Positions 31,905 through 39,243 of a stretch of 44,010 nt of DNA are shown here, piece after piece. The translations under genes were made by a program, and so were the position numbers. The notes below the pieces were generated by a model. The model made no database searches and was not told the origin of the DNA. It worked only from the letters and a program-made list of their open reading frames with translations. This stretch comes from Candidatus Omnitrophica bacterium CG1_02_40_15 (GTDB lineage: Bacteria > Omnitrophota > Gorgyraeia > Gorgyraeales > Gorgyraeaceae): assembly GCA_001871815.1 (NCBI GenBank), contig MNVP01000077.1:439-44448 (forward strand). Direction: 5' to 3'. Each line of letters opens with the position of its first letter. The first letter of the stretch is position 1.

Positions 31905-32971
31905 TTTGCGCCTCCTTTCTTGTTTTGAAAATCAAATCAGATTTATTTTCATTTATATATTTATCTGTAAAATATGATGATTCGCACATAGCTTTTACTG
32001 GTTTAAGAGCCCTGTTTTCAAGGAGCTGGGCAGCCGGGCATATTGAACATACTGCTATCAGCTTACATTTATTACACTTATAAATATCCTTGAGTTTAAT
32101 TTCCCGCCATTGTTTTAACACGCTTGAATTATGCCACAAATCTTTAAAAGAAGCCTTAAGTAAACTGCCTGCGCTTACCTGAGATAAGATACAAGGCATT
32201 AGCTCGCCATACGGGTTTATTCCAAAAGTATTATGCGCGGCGCTGCAAGCGCTTAGTTCAAGCATGTCACCTTTGCCTCTGGCAAATTTATTATTTTTCA
32301 TTTTCGTAAACGCGCCATCTTTGTTCATAAACGCCATATAATTAGAAAAATCTTTCCCGGAGATACTCATATGTCTATTTTTTTTACTTCCATCTCTCAT
32401 AGGAATTATTATATGGCCAAAAAAACAATTCGTTACATCAAGCCCTTCTGCGAGTTTTTGTATCTCTCTATAAAAATTGAAAGTATCTTTAAAAAGGGTT
32501 ACCTTAAGAATAACCGGGATCTTATAACTGCGTAAAAATCGTATAGCGTTAATCAAGGCGTTAAAAGACCCTTTTACGCCTGTAATTTTATCATGCAGAT
32601 CAGGGGTGGGGCCGTAAATACTCATATCTACGCTTCTTATATTATACCTTTTCAGCCTTTTTGCCGTTTGTGAATACTGATATGAGAAATTTTTCACGAT
32701 GGCTAGCCTCAAAAATATCAAATATATCCCGGCGCATAAACATTTCTCCGCCTGTAAAAGATATAACAAAAGTTCCGTTATGGGCGATATCTTTCAAAAT
32801 ATTTTTTATTTGTCCGGCATTAAGAGGCTGGGAACAATGATCAGCATTAAAACAGTGGCGGCATCGCAAATTGCACTTATATGTCAGCTCAAATATGCAT
32901 CTTATCGGGAAATTCTGCTTGTCGCATTTTTCCATCAAACTTCTATATATAGTGTCCGGCGCGTTTCTCAT
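31849..32971 (-). pseudogene. Radical SAM/SPASM peptide maturase with a frameshift
   Basis: Two adjacent frames together form one protein of about 374 residues. The first part (32971 to about 32660) has ELTYKCNLRCRHCFNADH with the CX3CX2C cluster motif and SFTGGEMFMR. The second part has SVDMSIYG and continues to a SPASM domain: NPYGELMPC, CNKCKLIAVCSIC and a last Cys in AMCES. They are joined only by a +1 shift near the A5 run at 32658-32662. The join lacks the roughly seven residues normally found after FTNG, so a deletion of about 20 bases is likely. The gene starts 1 base after the PqqD-like gene. It would install crosslinks in the downstream peptide if functional. Confidence 0.82.
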
Positions 32972-32972
32972 A

Positions 32973-33245
32973 TTATTTTATGAATAACAGTTTGGCATTG
33001 CTCATTTCTTTTATAAAAGATTCCATATCCCTTTTCACTATTGAGCGTTCTATCTTATAATCTCTATAAACAGATGATAAAATACTCTCTATTGAAACTC
33101 ATCTGGCGCAGCTCTTCCAAATCAGCGCAGCGGTTTCATTTAAATGGTGAAACCTGTCATCAAAACTAGAATAGATAAAACATTCCCCATCTAAACTCCT
33201 GAATGGGACAGATGAATTCCGCTTGATAAGTGTTTTATGCTCCAT
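32973..33245 (-). pseudogene. PqqD-like peptide-recognition protein interrupted by one TGA
   Basis: Ninety codons read as a PqqD/RRE-type domain. The first 48 codons give VPFRSLDGECFIYSS and FHHLNETAALIWKSCAR, matching the conserved LNetAalIW of PqqD. Codon 49 (33099-33101) is TGA where the family normally has Gly. The frame then continues without gaps: VSIESILSSVYRDYKIERS and RDMESFIKEM, the usual winged-helix end. The stop TAA lies 1 base before the radical SAM ATG, and the start overlaps the kinase gene by 11 bases. Such tight spacing shows it evolved as a coupled gene. PqqD proteins bind the precursor leader. Confidence 0.75.
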
Positions 33246-34071
33246 GCGTGCATATCCTGTCTAAATACAATGTTTTATTTTTTGAAAACCCCAGGATAAA
33301 ACTTGGAATTGTCTTAGCAATCCCGCAACAGTTCTTGAATATTTCGTTTCTATTTGGGTGAGGATATCCTATGCCTAATCCATGCGCATTCTGTATTAAT
33401 TTTTTCAAAGCCATTTGCATGGGCGCTGGATTGATTGTATTGTTGAAACGATTTTTTCTAAGAGAGAATATATTTTCAGCCCGGACCTTCACGTTGCAAT
33501 TTAATCCTTGATAAAAAGGCGGCCGTAAAGGCGCGCTGTAAAGGCAGTAATTGGCCCCGCCATCCTGCCTTAATAAAGCCAAATCATCATGTAAAATTGT
33601 ATAAGCCGGCGGAAGGACCTTCACTACTGTTGATTTTCCATCGCCAGATGAGCCTATGAATAATATGCCCTTATCTTTGAACATAACGCTTGAGGCATGT
33701 ATAGCAATGCCATTATAGAACGGCAAAATAAATTTATAAATTTCTCTTAGCGAAAAATGAATAAAATTAACCATCTTTTTACCGCCGCTATTTAAAAAAA
33801 TACAGCCTGTTTTAACCCTCATGTCAAAAAAACATTCCCCTTTCAATCCTACATTTGAATAATATAACGAAGTTGCGTTGCTACAGTGCGCGCTTTTATC
33901 CCGCGTTAATTTCTTTTTTGTCTGGCTAATATTAAGGTATATAACGTCTTTACGTAAATTAGAATCGCAAAATCCTTCAAAATGCGTTTTCAGTCTTTGA
34001 AATATGCCATATTTTTCGCAGGTTATAACGCAGGATATCTCCGCTATATTCAAAGAAAATTTAAGCTTCAT
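33235..34071 (-). CDS. HPr-kinase-like P-loop protein of the RiPP-like cassette
   Basis: The 278-residue protein has a Walker A motif GSSGDGKST (residues 140-148) preceded by GIAIHASSVMF, then HDDLALLR (161-168) as in the HPr kinase/phosphorylase fold. The N-terminal 110 residues are a variable beta-rich part. Homologues of this type occur beside PqqD and radical SAM genes in SynChlorMet-like and lasso-peptide loci, where some phosphorylate the precursor; the activity here is unknown. It is first in the cassette. Its last codons overlap the PqqD-like gene. No strong Shine-Dalgarno sequence is visible, and I see no convincing promoter in the 92 bases upstream. Confidence 0.75.
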   Translation of the reverse strand: MKLKFSLNIAEISCVITCEKYGIFQRLKTHFEGFCDSNLRKDVIYLNISQTKKKLTRDKSAHCSNATSLYYSNVGLKGECFFDMRVKTGCIFLNSGGKKMVNFIHFSLREIYKFILPFYNGIAIHASSVMFKDKGILFIGSSGDGKSTVVKVLPPAYTILHDDLALLRQDGGANYCLYSAPLRPPFYQGLNCNVKVRAENIFSLRKNRFNNTINPAPMQMALKKLIQNAHGLGIGYPHPNRNEIFKNCCGIAKTIPSFILGFSKNKTLYLDRICTHGA

Positions 34072-34163
34072 AATGCCAAGTCGTCCTGTTTTTCTTAGAA
34101 TGATGCACTTCTTATATATAGTTTATCATAAAAATACAGCGAAAGAAATATATTTCTTAGTAA

Positions 34164-35174
34164 CTATATGCCTTGCTTAAGGATGTATTCGCATAGGTCC
34201 ATAACGCGGCAGGAATAACCCCACTCGTTGTCATACCAGCTTAACACCTTTACCAGGCGTTTATCAATCACATAAGTTAAGCCTGCATCAACTATGGAAG
34301 AGCGCGGATTTCCGTTGAAATCCTTTGATACAAGAGGCTTGTCGCAATACTCTAAAATTCCGTTAAGCTTCCCTTCAGCTGCTTCTTTAAAAGCCATATT
34401 AACTTCTTCTTTAGTGGTATCTTTTTCAACTTCCACTACAAGGTCAACAAGAGAGACGTTCGGTGTAGGTACCCTTATAGCAAGGCCGTCAAGCTTGCCT
34501 CTTAATTCAGGAAGCACAAGACTCACTGCCTTTGCAGCGCCTGTAGTTGTAGGTATCATTGAAAGGCAGGCTGCCCTTGCCCTTCTTAAATCCTTATGCA
34601 CAAGGTCAAGGATCCTCTGGTCATTTGTGTAAGAATGAATCGTGGTCATTAAACCTCTTTTTATTCCAAACTTTTCTATTAAAACCTTTGCAACCGGAGC
34701 TAAACAATTTGTTGTGCAGCTTGCGTTTGAAACTACGCTATGCTTTGAAGGGTCGTATACCTTCTCATTAACACCCATAACAATTGTAAGGTCTTCATTC
34801 TTCGCAGGGGCTGTGATTATGACCTTTTTTGCGCCTGCCTGGATATGCTTCACCGCCTTTTCTTTTTCCGTAAATACGCCTGAAGATTCCACTACTATCT
34901 GGACTCCCAGGCTTGCCCAGGGGATCTCTGCGGGGTCCTTATAGCTCAATACCTTTATTTCCTTGCCGTTTACAACCAGGGCATTTTCCTTTGCCTCAAT
35001 GTTTACCTTTAATTCTCCCAGTATAGAATCGTATTTCAAAAGATGCGCAAGAGTAGCTGTAGGCGTTGGCAAATCGTTCACTGCCACAAAATCTATATTG
35101 CGGTTCTCAATCGCTGCCCTGAAAACATTCCTGCCTATTCTTCCAAAACCATTGATGCCAACCTTTACTCCCAT
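34164..35174 (-). CDS. gapA: Glyceraldehyde-3-phosphate dehydrogenase
   Basis: Phosphorylating, NAD-linked glycolytic dehydrogenase, 336 residues. The Rossmann motif GINGFGRIGR opens the protein, the catalytic Cys153 lies in SNASCTTNC, and the final SWYDNEWGYSCRV segment is conserved. I start at 35174, preceded by GGGAGG and matching the family N terminus; an apparent 40-residue upstream extension is translated repeat sequence. It follows galT on the same strand but has its own possible promoter (35340-35367). Confidence 0.96.
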   Translation of the reverse strand: MGVKVGINGFGRIGRNVFRAAIENRNIDFVAVNDLPTPTATLAHLLKYDSILGELKVNIEAKENALVVNGKEIKVLSYKDPAEIPWASLGVQIVVESSGVFTEKEKAVKHIQAGAKKVIITAPAKNEDLTIVMGVNEKVYDPSKHSVVSNASCTTNCLAPVAKVLIEKFGIKRGLMTTIHSYTNDQRILDLVHKDLRRARAACLSMIPTTTGAAKAVSLVLPELRGKLDGLAIRVPTPNVSLVDLVVEVEKDTTKEEVNMAFKEAAEGKLNGILEYCDKPLVSKDFNGNPRSSIVDAGLTYVIDKRLVKVLSWYDNEWGYSCRVMDLCEYILKQGI

Positions 35175-35180
35175 GTTATT

Positions 35181-35270
35181 CCCTCCCAAATTTTGCGAAG
35201 CCCCGCCCTTTTGGCGACTCTTCTTAGCATGCCCGCCCAAAACGGCGGGACGAAGCAAATTTGATCCTGA
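35181..35270 (-). repeat. Shine-Dalgarno-carrying hairpin element before gapA, with nested family H insertion
   Basis: Outer arms (minus strand) are GATCAAATTTGCTTCG and CTTCGCAAAATTTG followed by GGGAGGG, like the element at 15721-15755. Between them lies a GC-rich inverted pair, cccgcccttttgg and cccaaaacggcggg (35201-35250). It looks like one palindrome inserted into another, leaving the ribosome binding site intact. Confidence 0.6.
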
Positions 35271-35339
35271 GGCAGCGTTAAAAAATATGAGCAAAGCGAA
35301 TATTTTAGCTGCCGAAGGACCTTTACTCCAATTTAACTT

Positions 35340-35367
35340 ATTTTATTTTCTCTACTCTTAATGTAAA
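35340..35367 (-). promoter_or_regulatory. Possible gapA promoter
   Basis: On the minus strand TTTACA (35362-35367) and TAAAAT (35340-35345) are 16 bases apart, each one mismatch from consensus. The leader would be about 160 bases and contain the nested hairpins. The region is AT-rich, so a chance match is possible. Confidence 0.4.
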
Positions 35368-35374
35368 TGACACT

Positions 35375-36379
35375 TTACTTTGTTGCGCACGCTTCTCTTA
35401 AGCACTTACCAGTTATTTCAGGCGATGTAGGATTTATATAGAGGCCTGAACCCCATTCAAAACCAGCTATATTTGTCAATTTAGGCATTATCTCAAGATG
35501 CCAGTGAAATTCTTCATAAACCCCGTCTCTAATAGGCGCAGTGTGAATTATAAAATTATACGCCGGGTCATTTAGCCTTGATTTCAACCTCGCAAGGATT
35601 TCTTTTAATGCGCCTGCCATATCATAAATCGCGGAATCATCTATTGATTTAAATTCAGGACTATGAGATTTTGGCAATAACCATACCTCGAATGGAAAGC
35701 GAGACACAAAAGGGCAAAATGCGATAAAATATTTATTTTCAAATACTATCCTCTCCTTTTCCTGCTGCTCCTGAGCCAGCATATCGCAGAAAACGCATCT
35801 CTCCCTGTATTTAAAATAATTCTGGGCGCCTTTTAGCTCTTCTTTAACCCTCTTTGGCACAATCGGTAGTGCCACAAGCTGAGTATGCGAATGTTCAAGC
35901 GACGCGCCCGCAGATTCCCCGTGATTTTTAAAAAGTAAAATATACCTGAATCTTGTGTCATTTTCCAGATCTATGGTCCTGGATTTATACTTTAATATTA
36001 CATTCCTTATCTCATCCTGCGTCAGGTCAGATAAGTTTTTATAATGATCTGGATTTTCAATTATTACCTCGTGCGCGCCAATACCATTTGACATGTCATA
36101 CATACCTATGCCGCGCTTGTCCAATTCGCCCTCTATCTTTAATGCAGGAAATTTATTAGAAACAACTCTGACTGTCCAGCCTGAGGTGTCGGGCTTTGTC
36201 TTAGAGTCTCTAATAACCTCTATCTCAGGAGGCGTCATCTTTTCGTTTCCCGGACAAAAAGGACATGTTCCGCCTTTTTTAGTCTGCGGCTTTATATCAA
36301 ATTCATCGCATCTTTTTGGATGCGAGACAGCTATTTCCACCCATCTTCCTGTTACTGGATCGCGTCTTAATTGAGACAT
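35375..36379 (-). CDS. galT: Galactose-1-phosphate uridylyltransferase
   Basis: HIT-superfamily nucleotidyltransferase, 334 residues. It opens LRRDPVTGRWVEIA and has a zinc-binding CPFCPGNEKMTPPE. The active site is HSHTQ (His163-Ser-His165-Thr-Gln167), with His165 as the nucleophile forming the uridylyl-His intermediate, then EEFHWHLEIMPKL. It exchanges UMP between UDP-glucose and Gal-1-P, or a related sugar phosphate. The ATG at 36379 has AAAGGA upstream; codons before it come from a family G repeat. A paralogue lies just upstream. Confidence 0.92.
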   Translation of the reverse strand: MSQLRRDPVTGRWVEIAVSHPKRCDEFDIKPQTKKGGTCPFCPGNEKMTPPEIEVIRDSKTKPDTSGWTVRVVSNKFPALKIEGELDKRGIGMYDMSNGIGAHEVIIENPDHYKNLSDLTQDEIRNVILKYKSRTIDLENDTRFRYILLFKNHGESAGASLEHSHTQLVALPIVPKRVKEELKGAQNYFKYRERCVFCDMLAQEQQEKERIVFENKYFIAFCPFVSRFPFEVWLLPKSHSPEFKSIDDSAIYDMAGALKEILARLKSRLNDPAYNFIIHTAPIRDGVYEEFHWHLEIMPKLTNIAGFEWGSGLYINPTSPEITGKCLREACATK

Positions 36380-36408
36380 GTTATAATCCTTTGAAAAAAA
36401 TATTTGTC

Positions 36409-36476
36409 GGTGAAAAGTTAAAGGTTGAAGGTTTAGAACAAAAAATCTTATACCTTTCACTTTAAACCTTTCACCA
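36409..36476. repeat. Repeat family G, copy 2
   Basis: ggtgaaaagttaaaggttg and ctttcactttaaacctttcacc, same family as 4768-4838. It sits between the two galT-like genes. Confidence 0.78.
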
Positions 36477-36492
36477 AATTATATACTAATCT

Positions 36493-37521
36493 TTATATGC
36501 TGACCTCTTGTAAATATTTCGTCGCTTCTTCCGGAGGAGTAGGATTTATATAAAATCCTGAACCCCACTCAAAACCAGCCACCTGAGTAACTCTAGGCAT
36601 AACCTCTATATGCCAGTGATAATCTTCTTCTATTGTATGCCAGTAACCTGGCCTCTTTGTCCGCCTGAAAGGGGCTGTATGCAGCATATAATTATACGGC
36701 GGATCATTCAATACCCTTGAAAGCTTGGCAAATACTGTCTTTAAAACATTTGCCAGATCTTTTATTTCATCACCCTGTATATTCATAAAATCTGTCCTGT
36801 GGATTTTAGGCATTATCCATATCTCAAAAGGAAACCTTGAGGCAAAAGGCGCGATTGCCACAATGGTTTTTGTCTCCATTATGATCCTTGCGCCTGTTTC
36901 TATTTCCTGGCGTATAATGTCGCAGAAAATACACCTTTCTTTATATTCGAAATAAAACATGGAACCCCTGAGTTCCTCTTTGACTCTTGTAGGCGTAACA
37001 GGCGTTGCGATAAGCTGAGACCTCATGTGTTTTGTTTTGCGGCTGCCGCCTGCCTTTAACCCATGATTCTTAAATAAAAGGCAATATTTAAAACGAATGT
37101 CTTTTTCGAGTTCGCTGATGCGGTAGATAGAAGCATTAATTACATCTTGTATTTCAAGCTCTGATAACTGATATATATCAGTAAGGTGATTAGGGGACTC
37201 TACCAGCACTTCATGGGCGCCTATATTGTTCATAACATCATACATCCCGACTCCGCGCCTCTCAAGCTCCCCTTCTATCTTGAATTTCGGAGCTATGCTG
37301 GGAACAACCCTCACGCTCCAACCTGGAGTATCTTTTTTTGTGCCTGGTTTTCTTATTGCAAATATTTCCGTAGGCGTCTTCTTCTCATGGCCTTCGCAAA
37401 AAGGGCATTCCATCTCAGGCTCATCCGCATGCTTGATATTAAAATCGTTCGGCCTTTTAGCCCTCTCAGTAGATATTATAACCCATCTTCCTATTACAGG
37501 ATCTCGTCTTAATTCTGGCAT
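36493..37521 (-). CDS. GalT-like nucleotidyltransferase paralogue with a changed active site
   Basis: The 342-residue protein aligns end to end with the neighbouring GalT: LRRDPVIGRWVIIS, CPFCEGHEKKTPTEIF, GAHEVLVESP and the final DYHWHIEVMPR. But the HxHxQ site reads HMRSQ (His165-Met-Arg167-Ser-Gln169), so the nucleophilic His is replaced by Arg, and two extra residues precede it. It may have lost transferase activity or changed chemistry. It lies 15 bases after fmt, in the same direction, so it is probably in the def-fmt transcript. The ribosome binding site is poor. Confidence 0.85.
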   Translation of the reverse strand: MPELRRDPVIGRWVIISTERAKRPNDFNIKHADEPEMECPFCEGHEKKTPTEIFAIRKPGTKKDTPGWSVRVVPSIAPKFKIEGELERRGVGMYDVMNNIGAHEVLVESPNHLTDIYQLSELEIQDVINASIYRISELEKDIRFKYCLLFKNHGLKAGGSRKTKHMRSQLIATPVTPTRVKEELRGSMFYFEYKERCIFCDIIRQEIETGARIIMETKTIVAIAPFASRFPFEIWIMPKIHRTDFMNIQGDEIKDLANVLKTVFAKLSRVLNDPPYNYMLHTAPFRRTKRPGYWHTIEEDYHWHIEVMPRVTQVAGFEWGSGFYINPTPPEEATKYLQEVSI

Positions 37522-37536
37522 ATGGGATGAATTATA

Positions 37537-38496
37537 TCATAAAAAATTATCCACGCAAGGAAAATTTTTGTGCCCAACTATAAATTCTTTCGTAGTCATT
37601 CTTCGCGAACCCTCTAATTGAAGCTCTTCTATTTTTAAAGCCCCTTTTCCTGTTTTAACCAGTATGCCATTTTTATTAATTTCCAATATGGCGCCGGGCT
37701 CACTTTTGGCCCACCTGTCAGGTGAACCAGATGGCTCATCTGACAGGTGGACAGGTATTGCCTTATATATTTTAAGTATTTTTTTATCCAAATGCGTAAA
37801 ACACCCCGGCCATGGCGCAAAAGCCCTGATTCTATTGCAAATTTCATCAGCGCTATTAGCCCAGTTAATCAGGCCATCTTCTTTTTTTAATTTAGGCGCA
37901 TAAGTTGCCTTATTATGATCCTGCACTATAAATTTAACCTCATTGTCCCTTATTAACCTTATGGCATCCAATAAAATATTTGCGCCTTTTATGGAAAGTT
38001 TTTCCGATAATGTAACAGCATTATCCTGTTCACTTACAGGCAATATTTTTTTAAGAATGACATCCCCTTCATCCAGTTTTTCATTCATGCGCATAATGGT
38101 TACGCCTGTCTCTTTTTCTCCGTTCGCAATAGCCCAGTTTATAGGGGCTGCCCCTCTATATTTTGGTAGAAGCGAGGCATGGATATTCAGGCAATATAAT
38201 TTTGGTAAACTCAATACTGGTTTCGAAAGCATCTGGCCAAAGCTTACTACGATAAATAAATCCGCGTTAAACTTTTTCAGGAATTCTATGGATTCCTTAG
38301 AATTTACTTTGACAGGTTGAAATATCTTAATCCCGAGTTCTCCGGCTTTTAATTTTACCGCTGTAGGCGCTATTTTAAGAGACCTGCCCTTTTGCCTGTC
38401 TGGCTGTGTAATAACCAGAACAATATTCTCGTTCTTAGCAAGTTCCCCTAATATAGGTACAGCAAAATTTGAGCTGCCGAAAAATACTATTTTCAT
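37537..38496 (-). CDS. fmt: Methionyl-tRNA formyltransferase with an in-frame palindrome
   Basis: Formylates Met-tRNA(fMet) for initiation. The 319-residue protein opens MKIVFFGSSNFAVPIL and has the catalytic triad Asn104, His106 and Asp142 (NIHASLLPKYRGAAPINWAI and KLDEGDVI). The C-terminal domain ends with KALKIEELQLEG-like sequence. A 40-bp palindrome at 37711-37750 adds about 14 residues (VHLSDEPSGSPDRW) in the C-terminal OB domain. The rest is of normal length. def lies just upstream, the usual def-fmt pair. Confidence 0.95.
   Translation of the reverse strand: MKIVFFGSSNFAVPILGELAKNENIVLVITQPDRQKGRSLKIAPTAVKLKAGELGIKIFQPVKVNSKESIEFLKKFNADLFIVVSFGQMLSKPVLSLPKLYCLNIHASLLPKYRGAAPINWAIANGEKETGVTIMRMNEKLDEGDVILKKILPVSEQDNAVTLSEKLSIKGANILLDAIRLIRDNEVKFIVQDHNKATYAPKLKKEDGLINWANSADEICNRIRAFAPWPGCFTHLDKKILKIYKAIPVHLSDEPSGSPDRWAKSEPGAILEINKNGILVKTGKGALKIEELQLEGSRRMTTKEFIVGHKNFPCVDNFL
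37711..37750. repeat. In-frame palindrome inside fmt (family I)
   Basis: Outer arms ccacctgtcag and ctgacaggtgg are exact complements, with a further paired centre (gaaccagatggctc). Encodes VHLSDEPSGSPDRW in the fmt frame. I see no second copy in this window. Confidence 0.8.
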
Positions 38497-38501
38497 AATT
38501 T

Positions 38502-38580
38502 AGCTATAAGTTATAAGCTTTAAGTTTTAAGCATTTAACATCCATAAATCTTACAGCTTATAGCTTAAAGCTTACAGCTG
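38502..38580. repeat. Repeat family D, copy 4
   Basis: agctataagttataagctttaag...cttacagcttatagcttaaagcttacagctg. It fills the gap between def and fmt and ends 2 bases from the def stop. Confidence 0.78.
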
Positions 38581-38582
38581 TA

Positions 38583-39086
38583 TTACAACTCCATGCAGAC
38601 CTTTGCGCCAAACTGCTTGATAATCTTCTTGCGCCTCAAGAATCCAATTCTATCTATAAAAAGTATTCCGTCCAGATGATCCGTTTCGTGCTGTATTATC
38701 CTGGCAAGAAGGCCTTCTGCGTTTATCTTAAACATATCTCCGTCAAGATTAAGCGCCTCTACTGTAATAAACTCAGGCCTTACAACATCGCTGGAAACGC
38801 CTGGCAAACTCAAACAGCCTTCGCAAAACTTTACCTTTCCTTTTTTCTGGGTTATCTTAGGATTAATTAAGGTCAGGGCAATCTTATTGTCTCCAACCAT
38901 ATCTTCTACGACTATAATGCGCTTACTAATGCCTACCTGAGGAGCTGCCAGGCCAACCCCACTAGCAGAGCGCATTGTCTCTATCATATCATAAGCGAGC
39001 TTGCGCTCATCATTGCCTGCTTTTTCCGCCTGCCTGGCTTTTTTCCGCAACACCGGATCTGGATATATTTTTATTTCTAATAGCAT
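38583..39086 (-). CDS. def: Peptide deformylase
   Basis: Removes the formyl group from nascent proteins. The 167-residue enzyme has the three family motifs: GVGLAAPQVG (residues 43-52), EGCLSLPG with metal ligand Cys91, and HETDHLDG with His133, catalytic Glu134 and His137. The length is typical. It is divergently placed to the TPR gene, so its promoter should be in the 157-base gap upstream, and it leads into fmt across a family D repeat. Confidence 0.96.
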   Translation of the reverse strand: MLLEIKIYPDPVLRKKARQAEKAGNDERKLAYDMIETMRSASGVGLAAPQVGISKRIIVVEDMVGDNKIALTLINPKITQKKGKVKFCEGCLSLPGVSSDVVRPEFITVEALNLDGDMFKINAEGLLARIIQHETDHLDGILFIDRIGFLRRKKIIKQFGAKVCMEL

Positions 39087-39178
39087 AGAAATTATTTTAG
39101 CATATATCTCATATTTTAATCTATAAGAAAATTAAATAACTATCTATACAAGATCTTTCGTCGCTCCACTCCTCAAGA

Positions 39179-39210
39179 TCAATAAAATCTACTTCAGCAG
39201 ATTTTATTGA
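39179..39210. promoter_or_regulatory. Hairpin/operator candidate upstream of the TPR gene
   Basis: tcaataaaatct and agattttattga are perfect 12-bp arms around an 8-base loop. The right arm overlaps the -35 box (TTGACA at 39207) of the plus-strand promoter. It could be a regulator site shared with def, or another palindromic insertion. Confidence 0.45.
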
Positions 39211-39235
39211 CAATCATATAACCTTAATGTAGAAT
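39207..39235 (+). promoter_or_regulatory. Promoter of the TPR gene, predicting a near-leaderless mRNA
   Basis: TTGACA (39207-39212) and TAGAAT (39230-39235) with a 17-base spacer. Transcription would start around 39242, one or two bases before the ATG at 39244. No Shine-Dalgarno sequence is present upstream of the ATG. Confidence 0.7.
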
Positions 39236-39243
39236 TATATCAT

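Noticed and set aside
32655..32665. Programmed -1 frameshifting in the radical SAM gene
   Set aside because: The A5 run looks slippery, but the second frame is +1 relative to the first, and several expected residues are missing, so a deletion or error fits better.
33099..33101. Genome-wide recoding of TGA as glycine (as in SR1 or Gracilibacteria)
   Set aside because: Several clear genes here end in TGA at the expected C terminus (apt, hisS, the PHP gene, xer, the MBL-fold gene), so TGA is a working stop.
35175..35294. N-terminal extension of gapA
   Set aside because: The residues come from a hairpin repeat; the family N terminus and GGGAGG fix the start at 35174.
36380..36460. N-terminal extension of galT
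   Set aside because: It is translated family G repeat; AAAGGA and family alignment fix the start at 36379.
13361..38580. CRISPR array
   Set aside because: The repeats are dispersed singly, palindromic and irregularly spaced, with no spacers and no cas genes.
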